NCBI RefSeq assembly: GCF_000964425.1
Contig: NZ_BANF01000027.1
Span: 86,471 to 150,470 of the forward strand
Origin: Komagataeibacter intermedius TF2
Lineage (GTDB): Bacteria; Pseudomonadota; Alphaproteobacteria; Acetobacterales; Acetobacteraceae
Length of the DNA: 64,000 nt
Direction of reading: 5' to 3'
Shown here: one piece after another, positions 17,140 through 26,215 of the stretch
How the letters are laid out: every line of letters starts with the position of its first letter
How positions within the stretch are numbered: the stretch's first letter is position 1
Notes under the pieces: generated by a model
Database searches by the model: none
What the model was told of the DNA's origin: nothing
The model's input: only the letters and a program-made list of their open reading frames with translations
Translations under genes and position numbers: made by a program

Positions 17140-18339
17140 TTATCTGGGACCAATGGCCATGGGCAGCGTGAGCAGGCCACGCAGTCCGGGCGTCAGGCGC
17201 AGGGTTGCGTCCTGTGTCATGTCCAGCCTGCCAAACTTTTCCGCCAGCGTGCGGAAAAAGACCTCGCCTTCCAGACGCGCCATCATCTGCGCGACACAGC
17301 CATGGATGCCGGTGCCATAGCCGATCTGGTGCGTGATGCGGCGGCGGATATCGAACCGGTCGGGTTCCTCCCACACAGCCGGGTCGCGACCGGCCGAGCC
17401 GATCAGCACCAGTACCTTCTGGTGCCTGTCCAGCTTCTGGCCTTCGAACTCGAACGCCCCGGTCGTCGTGCGGAACAGGCTCTGGGAGGAACTGTCGTAA
17501 CGCGTTGCTTCTTCAAACGCGGCACGGGCCAGGGTGGGATCTTCCTGCAGGATCTTCCACTGTTCGGGATGTTCCGCCAGCGCGCGCAGGCACAGGCCTA
17601 TGGAATCAATGGTCGTATCCACCCCCGCCGAGAGGAAGGAGCGCACAAGCAGCTTGGCTTCCGCATGCGTGACTTCGCCGCGGTCAGCCGCAGCATAGAT
17701 GGCCGCGCCCAGCCCGTCATCGGTCAGGGCGGACCGCTCGCACCTGGCATCGACCCACGCACTGACTTCATCAGCACGTTCCAGCAGCCTGTCATACCAG
17801 GCCGTACGCGGCCCGAAGGCGCCGAAGACCATACCACCGTAAATAAGCATCATGTCCCGGTCCAGCGGGGGCATGCCCACTGCGTCGGGAAAGACCTTCA
17901 TGGGGAAGGGCTGCACCAGCTGCGAAATCGCCTCGATTTCCCGGTTTTCAAGCACCCGGTCCATCAGCGTGTTGGCTTCCTGCAGAAAAACCTTGCGCAT
18001 TTTCTGAAGCGCGCCCGGCGTGAAAAGACGCATCAGCACACGGCGCGTGCGTTCATGTTCCGGTGGATCGACTTCAAGGATGATGCTTGGCTTGCGCCAG
18101 TTCGGTTCCTTGAAATAATTGGTCAGGCCACCGCCGCCCGCATTGGAAAACCGCTTCCAGTCGGTCAGGACTTCCTTGACCTGCGCATAGTGGTGCACAA
18201 CCCATATGTCATAGCGTTCCAGCCACACAATGGGGCCCAGCGCCCGCAACTGCGCATAATGCCGATAGGGATCCGCGCGGAATTCTTCCGAAAAAGGGTC
18301 CAGGTCGGAACAGACCCGTCCATCCGTATGGTAAGTCAC
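17140..18339 (-). CDS. Cytochrome P450 (CYP199-like, class I)
   Basis: 399 residues. Haem ligand Cys348 in GYGTGIHGCVAQ, the I-helix motif FLSAGVDTTIDSIG (acid/Thr pair D-T-T), ExxR in EEATRYDSSS (F)R region, and the C-terminus LRGLLTLPMAIGP. N-terminal DPFSEEFRADPYRHYAQLRA and the C-terminal pattern resemble CYP199A enzymes that O-demethylate methoxybenzoates. The haem-loop differs slightly from consensus (Tyr for the first Phe, Ala for the Gly after Cys-Val). It overlaps hyuB by four bases. The putidaredoxin-like ferredoxin and its reductase at 28.8-30.4 kb are the obvious electron donors. Confidence 0.92.
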   Translation of the reverse strand: MTYHTDGRVCSDLDPFSEEFRADPYRHYAQLRALGPIVWLERYDIWVVHHYAQVKEVLTDWKRFSNAGGGGLTNYFKEPNWRKPSIILEVDPPEHERTRRVLMRLFTPGALQKMRKVFLQEANTLMDRVLENREIEAISQLVQPFPMKVFPDAVGMPPLDRDMMLIYGGMVFGAFGPRTAWYDRLLERADEVSAWVDARCERSALTDDGLGAAIYAAADRGEVTHAEAKLLVRSFLSAGVDTTIDSIGLCLRALAEHPEQWKILQEDPTLARAAFEEATRYDSSSQSLFRTTTGAFEFEGQKLDRHQKVLVLIGSAGRDPAVWEEPDRFDIRRRITHQIGYGTGIHGCVAQMMARLEGEVFFRTLAEKFGRLDMTQDATLRLTPGLRGLLTLPMAIGPR

Positions 18340-20069
18340 TGTTTCGCTCCGCTTAAAATCCGGCGCTGGTTGCGTGTTTCGTTTTCATCAATGACATGGT
18401 CCGGCGTAATGACCACCCCGTAATCCCGTGCCGCTGTCTGGATCGAGATCTTTTCGTCCAGCACGTCATCAAGGACCATCTGTGGGTCACGCTCGTGCGG
18501 CAGGCCATATCCCCCGCCCCCTGCCATGGTATGATGGAACACATCGCCGGTATTGAGGATGATGGGCTGTGTCGGCATCGCGGGCAGGACCTGCTCATGT
18601 CCGTCCACCTGCAGGATATTGACCGCAGGTGCCCCTGTTCCGCCGCCGAACAGCCCGTAAGGCGGATACTTCACCTTGTCCGAACGGACACCGAAATACA
18701 CGTCATCATGCAGGATGCGGTAGGCACGGGTAATCCCCAGCCCGCCCCGGTAACGCCCCGCGCCCGCAGTATCGGGGGCGATGGCGTACTCCTCTATCCG
18801 GATCGGGTAATCCGCTTCGATGATTTCAATGGGCACATTGGCCTGGTTGGAGGCCATATGCGGCACCCCTTCCTGCCCGTCATGCTGGCTGGTGGCGCCC
18901 CATACGCCCATGATGCATTCGGAAAACACGAATGTTTTTCCCCGCTGGCGGCCACTGAAGCTGGGCAGGGTCGATCCACCCGCGCCATCGGCGGCGACAC
19001 GGTCAGGCAGGCAGTCCGCCAGCGCACCGAACATGCAGTCCACAATCCGGTAGCCTGTGATCCCACGCCCGCCGCAGGCTGCGGGGTAGGTACAGTTCAG
19101 GACGGTCCCCTCCGGCGCGATGACCCTGATCGGACGTGTATAGCCATGGCAGTTGGGCACATCATCACCCATGACCGAACGCAGGGCCGCATACACATTC
19201 GATTTGCAGAAGGACAGCGGTGCATTGATGCCCCCCGCAACCTGGGCCGATGTCCCGGTCCAGTCGGCCACCACCTCATCACCGGAAATTTGCAGGCTGA
19301 GGCGGAACACAACCGGTTCGGGACACTCACCCAGCCCGTCGATATGGTCTTCGAAAGTGTAACATCCATCCGCTATGGCGCTGATGGCGGCACGGGCAAG
19401 CTTCTCGGCATAATCATGCAGGGCAATGGTGTACTGCTTTATGCGCTCCCTGCCATATCGGCGCAGCATTTCATGCAGGCTGCGCGTCCCGGCTTCGACC
19501 GCCGCGCACTGGGCCGCAATGTCGGGCAGCACAAGGTCGGGCGTGCGGACATTGGCGGCAATGATGCTATGGATGGCCCGATCCGGCGTTCCTGCACTGA
19601 AAAGCTTCAGGAACGGCAGACGCAGCCCCTCCTGATGGATGCTGGTCGCACTGAGCGAGTTGCTGCCGGGAACCAGTCCGCCCACATCGACATGATGGGC
19701 AATTGTTGCCGCCCATCCACACAGTTCGTCTTCAAAGAAAATGGGCCGGACAACATAAATGTCCGGCAGATGCTGCCCCGACGCAAGATAGGGGTCATTG
19801 CCGATAAAGACATCGCCATCGGCAATATCCCCCTCATACTGCTTCATGAGATGCTTCATCGCATCATAGAAGCTGCCAAGATGCATCGGCGTGGTCAGGC
19901 CCTGGGCGATATTTTCCCCGTTGGCGTCACACAGCGCCGTGGAAAAATCCATGGCGTCGCGCACGATTGGCGAATGGGCCGTCCGCATGAGGATGATCGC
20001 CATTTCGTCGGCAATGGCCTCAAAGCCATTCTTGATGATTTCGAGGAGAGCCAGATCACATTCAGCCAT
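18336..20069 (-). CDS. hyuB: Hydantoinase/oxoprolinase subunit B (HyuB)
   Basis: 577 residues. Begins MAECDLALLEIIKNGFEAIADEMAIIL, with the conserved RDAMDFSTALCDANGENIAQG, FIGNDPYLASGQHLPDIYVVRP, HHVDVGGLVPGS and the glycine-rich C-terminal segments TAGAGRYRGGLGITRAY and TMAGGGGYGLPHERD. With HyuA it forms ATP-dependent enzymes that open lactams and cyclic ureides: 5-oxoproline, N-methylhydantoin, caprolactam. Coupled to hyuA by a one-base overlap and to the P450 gene by four bases. The substrate cannot be read from sequence. Confidence 0.92.
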   Translation of the reverse strand: MAECDLALLEIIKNGFEAIADEMAIILMRTAHSPIVRDAMDFSTALCDANGENIAQGLTTPMHLGSFYDAMKHLMKQYEGDIADGDVFIGNDPYLASGQHLPDIYVVRPIFFEDELCGWAATIAHHVDVGGLVPGSNSLSATSIHQEGLRLPFLKLFSAGTPDRAIHSIIAANVRTPDLVLPDIAAQCAAVEAGTRSLHEMLRRYGRERIKQYTIALHDYAEKLARAAISAIADGCYTFEDHIDGLGECPEPVVFRLSLQISGDEVVADWTGTSAQVAGGINAPLSFCKSNVYAALRSVMGDDVPNCHGYTRPIRVIAPEGTVLNCTYPAACGGRGITGYRIVDCMFGALADCLPDRVAADGAGGSTLPSFSGRQRGKTFVFSECIMGVWGATSQHDGQEGVPHMASNQANVPIEIIEADYPIRIEEYAIAPDTAGAGRYRGGLGITRAYRILHDDVYFGVRSDKVKYPPYGLFGGGTGAPAVNILQVDGHEQVLPAMPTQPIILNTGDVFHHTMAGGGGYGLPHERDPQMVLDDVLDEKISIQTAARDYGVVITPDHVIDENETRNQRRILSGAKQ

Positions 20070-22171
20070 CAGGAGTCATCCCGCGTTTCAAGTTCGATTA
20101 CAATATTGTTGTAATCATCAAGCCATGCGCGGCAGTCGGGCGGGACAACTGTCGTGCCTTCATATTCCTCAATGATCAGCGGCCCCTGCATGGGCTGCGT
20201 ATCCAGCATGTCCCGCCGCAGGACCGGTGTTTCCACCAGCCCCCCCAGCGGGCCGAAATAGGCCATGCGCACGCTCGTGCATCCGTTCTCCGCCGCACGG
20301 CCTGGGCTCTGGATTTTTGTGGTTCCACGGGGGGCGATTGCGGCCACGACGCGGATGGCGGCCAGTTCGATGGGGGTATTTTCGTGGGAATATCCGTAGC
20401 TGCGCACATGCTCCGCCACGAAATCCTCGATCAGCCGGTTTACGATCCCGGCCGTAATATCCGACGTATCGACCGCGATCCCCAGTTCAGACCCCTGTCC
20501 GTGATAACGCAGGTGGACGGTCCTGCGGACCTGCACGCCGGACCTGGCCTGCATGTCGTCCATCACGGCGCGTTCAAGCGATTCCAGTGCGCCCTTCAGT
20601 TTCTGGCAATCTGCCTGTTCTGCTGACAGGAGACCGGACAGCGCAAGGCTGCGCCCGGATTCATAATCCGCGAACAGCAGTCCGACCGCGCTGAATACGC
20701 CCGCGCCCAGCGGCACGATGACCCGGCCCATATTGAGTTCACGCGCCAGCGCCGCGGCATGCATCCCGCCATTGCCGCCAAACGCAAGCATGGTGAAATC
20801 CTTCGGATTACGCCCACGATATGTCGAGACACCCTTGACGGCGCGCATCATCGCGGCATTCGCGACGCAGTGAATGCCATAGGCTGCGTCCAGCAGGCTG
20901 ACATCGGTCTGGCTGCATACCGCGCGGCGGATCGCCTCTTCACCACGGGCCCTGTTCAGGCATACGCTGCCGGATGCAAGGGCTTCGGGATTAAGGTATC
21001 CCAGCACCAGATTGGCATCCGTTACCGTGGCTTTTTCACCGCCTGCGTCATAACAGGCGGGGCCGGGAACGGCACCGGCACTTTCCGGGCCGATCTTGAT
21101 CACGCCGCCCGCATCCAGGCGGACGACACTGCCGCCCCCTGCCCCAACTTCGGATACGTCGATAATGGGCAGCTTGAGGGCATATCCGCCCCCCTTGGCC
21201 AGTGCGCTGGACATGGAAATCCCGCCGCCGACTTCGTAATCATCGGTTACGGTCAGGCCGCCGTCCTGAATCAGCGACGCCTTGGCAGTCGTGCCGCCCA
21301 TGTCAAAGGTAATCAGATCCCGATACCCCGCAGCAGCCCCCAGCCGCGCGGCGCCAACCACGCCCGCCGCCGGGCCGCTTTCGACGACCGTTGCCGGTTT
21401 CGCCACGACCTTGTCCACATCCAGCAGGCCACCGCTGGACTGCATCATCAGGACATGCCCGTCAAAACCCGCATCCTTCAGCCGGGATTCCAGCGTTGTC
21501 AGGTAACGGCGGACCACCGGGCCGACATAGGCATTCACGACCGTGGTGCTGGTGCGTTCGTATTCACGCATTTCAGGCAGCACGTCGTAGCTGGTACAGA
21601 CAAAGCAGCCTGCCGGCAGCACGTTGCGAAGCCGGGACAGGACAGCCTGTTCATGCGCAGGGTTCGCGTAGCTGTGCAGGAAGCAGACCGCGACCGCCTC
21701 AACCTGCAGGTCACGCAGCCGGACGGCCAGCGCGTCCACATCCGCAGTATCCAGCGGTGCAAGCACCTGCCCTTTCGGGTCCATGCGCTCGGTAATTTCA
21801 AAGCGCAGGCGCCGGGGCGCCAGCGGTGGTGGCTTGCAGTACAGCGGTTCATACAGCCGCGGCACGCGGATACGCCGCAGTTCCAGCACGTCCCGGAAAC
21901 CGCGGGTCGTAACCAGCGCGGTCTTCGCCCCCTTGCTTTCCAGTATGGTGTTGGTCGCGATTGTCGATGCGTGAAGCAGATTCGCGAAATGCGACATCGG
22001 CACGTCCACGCGTTCAATAATCTGGCGAATACCGTTCAGGATGCCTTCGCTATAATCATGCGGCGTGGACGGCACCTTGGCCGTCAGCAGGATACCGTCG
22101 CCCGAAAGACATGCGATATCGGTGAACGTCCCGCCAATATCCGCCGCGATACGATAAGTCGTCATGCTCAT
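20069..22171 (-). CDS. hyuA: Hydantoinase/oxoprolinase subunit A (HyuA)
   Basis: 700 residues. ASKHA-type ATPase motifs: phosphate-1 IAADIGGTFTDIAC at the N-terminus, LLHASTIATNTILESKGAKTALVTTRGFRDVLELRR, and the central FDMGGTTAKASLIQDG with AFGGNGGMHAAALARELNMGRVIVP later. It phosphorylates the ring carbonyl so that HyuB can complete hydrolysis. The start is in an ATGA overlap with the upstream enolase-superfamily gene. A second ATG two codons downstream is possible. Substrate class: hydantoin, lactam or oxoproline. Confidence 0.93.
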   Translation of the reverse strand: MSMTTYRIAADIGGTFTDIACLSGDGILLTAKVPSTPHDYSEGILNGIRQIIERVDVPMSHFANLLHASTIATNTILESKGAKTALVTTRGFRDVLELRRIRVPRLYEPLYCKPPPLAPRRLRFEITERMDPKGQVLAPLDTADVDALAVRLRDLQVEAVAVCFLHSYANPAHEQAVLSRLRNVLPAGCFVCTSYDVLPEMREYERTSTTVVNAYVGPVVRRYLTTLESRLKDAGFDGHVLMMQSSGGLLDVDKVVAKPATVVESGPAAGVVGAARLGAAAGYRDLITFDMGGTTAKASLIQDGGLTVTDDYEVGGGISMSSALAKGGGYALKLPIIDVSEVGAGGGSVVRLDAGGVIKIGPESAGAVPGPACYDAGGEKATVTDANLVLGYLNPEALASGSVCLNRARGEEAIRRAVCSQTDVSLLDAAYGIHCVANAAMMRAVKGVSTYRGRNPKDFTMLAFGGNGGMHAAALARELNMGRVIVPLGAGVFSAVGLLFADYESGRSLALSGLLSAEQADCQKLKGALESLERAVMDDMQARSGVQVRRTVHLRYHGQGSELGIAVDTSDITAGIVNRLIEDFVAEHVRSYGYSHENTPIELAAIRVVAAIAPRGTTKIQSPGRAAENGCTSVRMAYFGPLGGLVETPVLRRDMLDTQPMQGPLIIEEYEGTTVVPPDCRAWLDDYNNIVIELETRDDS

Positions 22172-23325
22172 TTATCAGACCGGAAAGACTGAAGCTTTTC
22201 TTCATCAACAACGATTCCGAGCCCCGGCGCATCAGGCGGCAGGAGGGCCCCGTCCTTAACAGCCATTGGCTCCGCCAGGACATCATCATCATAATAATGG
22301 CCGGCCACACGATACGGATGGGTGCCCGATGGCGCGCTGATCGCGATGACCGCCGCCAGGGAAACACTCGGCCGCGCCAACGCGAAATGCACATTGGCCG
22401 CCGTGCCGATCGCTGACTCAATGGAACCATTGACGTCACAGGCCATGAGATGTGATTCCGCAAAGTCCGCCACCTTGCACGCCCCGCCAAAACCGCCGGC
22501 CTTGGCAAGGTAGATGGAGAAGCAGTCGGCTGCCCGTTCACGGACGACATCGTAGGCGTCATGAATGTCCCAGCAGCTTTCATCCGCCACGATGGGCACG
22601 GACGACGATGCCGTGACTTCCGACATGTAACGCAGGCCCTGCGACGGCTGTTCCACCAGTGACACACCGGCATCCGTCAGCTGCCTTACGACACGCGACG
22701 CATTCTTGCCGTGGCCATATCCCTGATTGGCATCCATGCGCAGCGTGATGCCATCCCCCAGCAGCCTGCGCAGTTCCGTGATGAGCGAGATATCCCGCGC
22801 GCTATCCACGCCCCCCTTGATCTGGAGGGTGCCGACACCATCTTCCACCGCCATGACGGCTTCCTGCACGGCCTCGGCCTGCGGCATCAGGCCCACCATA
22901 TGCGCGACCGCCACGCCATCACGCACCTTTCCGCCCAGCAGCCTGTACACAGGCAGGCCTGTCACCTTGCCCCATGCGTCATACAGCGCGATACTGACGG
23001 CGCATTTGGCATAGACGTTCCCGACCGCCACATGGTTCATGATCTGGGCCGCACGCGTCACATCTGAAACATCCGACCCGATCAGTGCCGGCCCCAGCAC
23101 GTTCTGGACCATTTCGATAACGGTTTTGACCGTCTCGCCAGCATGACGGCCAAAATCCCCGCCCCAGTCGGGAAGCGGTGTTGCTTCCCCCCAGCCGACA
23201 ACGCCATTTTCCGTTTCGACCCGGACCGCGACAAAATTCCCCAGGTCCCCCAGCATGCCAGCCCAGCGGAAGTCACGCCGCGTGGGCAGTGAAAATGGGA
23301 ACGCCGTAATAGAGATAATTTTCAA
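22168..23325 (-). CDS. Mandelate racemase/muconate lactonizing enzyme family protein (enolase superfamily)
   Basis: 385 residues. Catalytic lysine in TLQIKGGVD (second Lys position of the KxK motif), metal ligands Asp in RMDANQGYG, Glu in VEQPSQG and the acidic pair in VADES, and the opposing lysine in YLAKAGG. This pattern is of the MLE subgroup (cycloisomerases, dipeptide epimerases, N-acyl amino acid racemases). It overlaps both neighbours by four bases (MFS gene and hyuA). Beside a hydantoinase a racemase or epimerase role is attractive, but this is inference. Confidence 0.88.
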   Translation of the reverse strand: MKIISITAFPFSLPTRRDFRWAGMLGDLGNFVAVRVETENGVVGWGEATPLPDWGGDFGRHAGETVKTVIEMVQNVLGPALIGSDVSDVTRAAQIMNHVAVGNVYAKCAVSIALYDAWGKVTGLPVYRLLGGKVRDGVAVAHMVGLMPQAEAVQEAVMAVEDGVGTLQIKGGVDSARDISLITELRRLLGDGITLRMDANQGYGHGKNASRVVRQLTDAGVSLVEQPSQGLRYMSEVTASSSVPIVADESCWDIHDAYDVVRERAADCFSIYLAKAGGFGGACKVADFAESHLMACDVNGSIESAIGTAANVHFALARPSVSLAAVIAISAPSGTHPYRVAGHYYDDDVLAEPMAVKDGALLPPDAPGLGIVVDEEKLQSFRSDK

Positions 23326-24581
23326 GTTCTCTTCTCCTCATGAAGAATTGGGGATGTCCGGTCTGGCGAATGGGTTCCGATACCGGTCTGGCTGGCCAGT
23401 CCTGTCCGGCCTCCGGGAACAAGCCACGCGGCAAGAAGCAGCGTGACCGACGCCAGCCCCCACAGGATATTCCACTGCGAAATGGCCAGAAAAACAGGTG
23501 GGGCAAGCAGGCAGACAAAGGACGTTATCTGCCCGATGATACCGGATGCGAGCCCAATATCCCCTGGGGACGTAACCAGTAATGGCAACTGTGCCGTGGC
23601 TGACCCGACCAGTCCCCCAAATGCAAGCAGCCACATGACCAGACCCAGCAGGGCGATCGGGAACGTCCCATACGGGAAAAACAGCACCAGGATCGCGAAT
23701 ATCCCCATCACGACCAGCAGGCGGTACAGGTTCCGGAAATCCACCTTGCGGATCAGAAGGTACCCCGTCAGGACACCACCACAGACCATAGCCAGTATCT
23801 TGGCCCCCGCAACGCCGCCGTTCGATACCTTCAGGCTCAGCCCGTACAGATGTTCAAGATAGGAAGGCGTGACCACACTGACCCCGTACGCCACGGCATT
23901 GGGCAGCGCCAGGGCAAGGGCGAGACGGGGCACGGCACGATCAAGCAGGAAAAGTTTCAGGCCCGCACGCAGGCTACGGACTTCCACGATTGCGGATTGT
24001 GCCGGAAGCCAGAACGCCAGCACGATCAGGACACAGAAAATACCACCGTCCCACGCAAATGACTGGCGCCAGTGGGTGCCTGTTGCAAACGGCACGGCCA
24101 GCAGCAGGCCACAGGCATAGCCAACCGGTCCATAGGTGGACCAGAAAGACAGCGCACGCGTACGGAGATTTCCATCAAGCCAGGAAACCAGGGCACTGGG
24201 GCAGGCGACCGCCATGCAGCCGAAGGCCGTACCTTCCAATGCCATGCCGCCATACAGCATTTCGGGATCACTGGCGCCAGCAAGGAAAATATTACCCAAT
24301 GCCGCCAGAATACCGGCCAGGACCATGCCGTACCGGATGCCGATACGGTCAATCAGCCGCCCGATCGGCATGCAGGCCAGAGCGGCCGGGATCGAATAGA
24401 TCGACAGCGCCATACCGGCTTGCGCACGCGATATATGCAGATCCCGCCCGATTTCGACAACAAACGACACGAATATGCCAACGCTGGTCATTGAAAGCAC
24501 AATGCTTGCGTAACAGAAAGCGATCAGCATTGCGGATCTTACGTTCCGCCGGGCCACGGGCCTGTCTATTGCCGCATTCAT
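23322..24581 (-). CDS. Major facilitator superfamily transporter
   Basis: 419 residues with about twelve hydrophobic segments. The loop 2-3 motif is GRLIDRIGIRYG (about residues 78-89). The N-terminus MNAAIDRPVARRNVRSAML is cytoplasmic and basic. It is probably the inner-membrane importer for the compound handled by this operon, paired with the TonB receptor at the outer membrane. One base separates it from the esterase gene; it overlaps the next gene by four bases. Specificity not predictable. Confidence 0.85.
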   Translation of the reverse strand: MNAAIDRPVARRNVRSAMLIAFCYASIVLSMTSVGIFVSFVVEIGRDLHISRAQAGMALSIYSIPAALACMPIGRLIDRIGIRYGMVLAGILAALGNIFLAGASDPEMLYGGMALEGTAFGCMAVACPSALVSWLDGNLRTRALSFWSTYGPVGYACGLLLAVPFATGTHWRQSFAWDGGIFCVLIVLAFWLPAQSAIVEVRSLRAGLKLFLLDRAVPRLALALALPNAVAYGVSVVTPSYLEHLYGLSLKVSNGGVAGAKILAMVCGGVLTGYLLIRKVDFRNLYRLLVVMGIFAILVLFFPYGTFPIALLGLVMWLLAFGGLVGSATAQLPLLVTSPGDIGLASGIIGQITSFVCLLAPPVFLAISQWNILWGLASVTLLLAAWLVPGGRTGLASQTGIGTHSPDRTSPILHEEKRT

Positions 24582-24582
24582 G

Positions 24583-26187
24583 TCAGCCCTGCTCCAGCAC
24601 GCGGTTTTCCATGGCTTTTCCCAGAAGTGCCAGCCTTTCGTAATTTTCTATTGGCACAAGCACCGGGGGCCGCTCATCCAGCCGGAACAGTTGCCGCTGT
24701 CCGGGCGTGTAACGTGGCCACTGGGGCAGGCCCGCACCGTTCGGGTTGCCGTTTCGTGCAAAATTCAGCCAGTAGCCCGACATCCTGCGCATGAGATCTT
24801 CCTGTTCGTGCTGGCGTTCGGACCATATTGGCTGGGTCTTGAACACAAAGCCTATTTCCGCGCCATGAAACGCATATCCCGGCGGCGCTGCGGTGGCATT
24901 TTTCGCACCCCATACAGCCGGAAGCGCATATCTGTAGTCAAAACGGTAGGCATAGCTTGTACTGACGCGGGCCATCATCATGGCCAGGACAATACTGTTC
25001 CAGTTGAAAACCAGATCCCCGAATACATCGCGTCCCATTGTTGTGGGCGTCGCCCCGGGTTCCGCCTGCATCAGGGACAGCACCCTGCCCGCCTCATTGC
25101 CATATATCTGATGGACAGCCTTGCCCAGGCCAGCGGCCGTGCCATTGCCGATGGGCGGGAACAGGCTGCCTTCATCATGATTATGTCCGGCCATGACCGG
25201 CACCCGGGCGCAGTTTCCGGCCGCCAGCATGCGAAAGGGATGTTCAGGCACAAGGAAACCGTCAATCACGGGATAGAACTGCCAGCTGAACCCGTATTCC
25301 CTGATCAGGATCTCTGGCGGCAGGCTACGTAGCCCGGCGAGATCGGGGTGGCCGATCCGACGACCGAAAGCGGCGCCTGCCTGCTGCATTTCAGGCAGTC
25401 GTCCGAGGAGAATTTCGGAATCCGGCCGCCCCAGCGGCGCACCGCTCTGGGCAATGGCGCGATGGAACAGCCCGCGTGACTGGGGCATGACCAGATGGTA
25501 GGCCACACTGAATGCACCGGCGGACTGCCCAAAAATGGTAACATTGTCCGGATCGCCACCAAAGGCTTCAATATTGTCACGCACCCAGCGCAGGGCGGCG
25601 ATCTGGTCCATCAGGCCATAATTGCCCGAGACGCCCTGGGGGGACTCCCGCGCCAGTTCCGGATGGGCAAAAGACCCCAGAATACCAACGCGGTAGTTCA
25701 GGGAGACGACAACCACGTCCTCAGCCGCAAGTGCCGCGCCATTATAATGCGGATCCGCACTGGATCCCATGATGAAGGCGCCGCCATAAATCCAGACCAT
25801 GACCGGACGGAGCGTCCCGCGACGCGGGGGCGCCCAGACATTCAGCGTCAGGCAGTCCTCGCTCATGTCCGCAGGGGTAAAGGCGCTGTCCGTATCACCG
25901 GAGAGCGAGGATGGCGCATACGGGCTATGACCGAAATGATCGGCCCTGCGCACCCCTTTCCATGCCCTGACAGGCTGGGGAGGACGCCAGCGGAGCGGGC
26001 CGACAGGTGGCTCGGCATACGGAATGCCAAGCCATGCGGTCACACCAGGAACAGCGGTAGAGACACCTTCCAGCGCCCCGTCCTTTGTCCGTATGACGGC
26101 GGAATGGGCCTCTGCCTTACTCCATCCGAGCATGGTCAGCCCCGAGCCGATCATGAAACCGCGTCGTCCTGTCTGCCCTCGCACCAC
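24583..26187 (-). CDS. Type-B carboxylesterase (para-nitrobenzyl esterase family), probably exported
   Basis: 534 residues. The N-terminus MVRGQTGRRGFMIGSGLTML with a twin arginine followed by a hydrophobic run and AEAHS looks like a Tat signal. Type-B signature 2 SEDCLTLNVW, oxyanion YGGAFIMGS, nucleophile Ser222 in FGQSAGA, and catalytic His in FHGAEIGFVF are all present. It hydrolyses carboxylic esters, presumably in the periplasm. The gene follows the TonB receptor by 28 bases, so it may process the imported ester before MFS uptake. Confidence 0.9.
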   Translation of the reverse strand: MVRGQTGRRGFMIGSGLTMLGWSKAEAHSAVIRTKDGALEGVSTAVPGVTAWLGIPYAEPPVGPLRWRPPQPVRAWKGVRRADHFGHSPYAPSSLSGDTDSAFTPADMSEDCLTLNVWAPPRRGTLRPVMVWIYGGAFIMGSSADPHYNGAALAAEDVVVVSLNYRVGILGSFAHPELARESPQGVSGNYGLMDQIAALRWVRDNIEAFGGDPDNVTIFGQSAGAFSVAYHLVMPQSRGLFHRAIAQSGAPLGRPDSEILLGRLPEMQQAGAAFGRRIGHPDLAGLRSLPPEILIREYGFSWQFYPVIDGFLVPEHPFRMLAAGNCARVPVMAGHNHDEGSLFPPIGNGTAAGLGKAVHQIYGNEAGRVLSLMQAEPGATPTTMGRDVFGDLVFNWNSIVLAMMMARVSTSYAYRFDYRYALPAVWGAKNATAAPPGYAFHGAEIGFVFKTQPIWSERQHEQEDLMRRMSGYWLNFARNGNPNGAGLPQWPRYTPGQRQLFRLDERPPVLVPIENYERLALLGKAMENRVLEQG

Positions 26188-26215
26188 GAAGCGCCTCCCC
26201 TATTCCATAACAGTA

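Noticed and set aside
18396..20114. 572-codon plus-strand open frame opposite hyuB
   Set aside because: Antisense to a fully conserved HyuB; the translation shows no recognisable protein.
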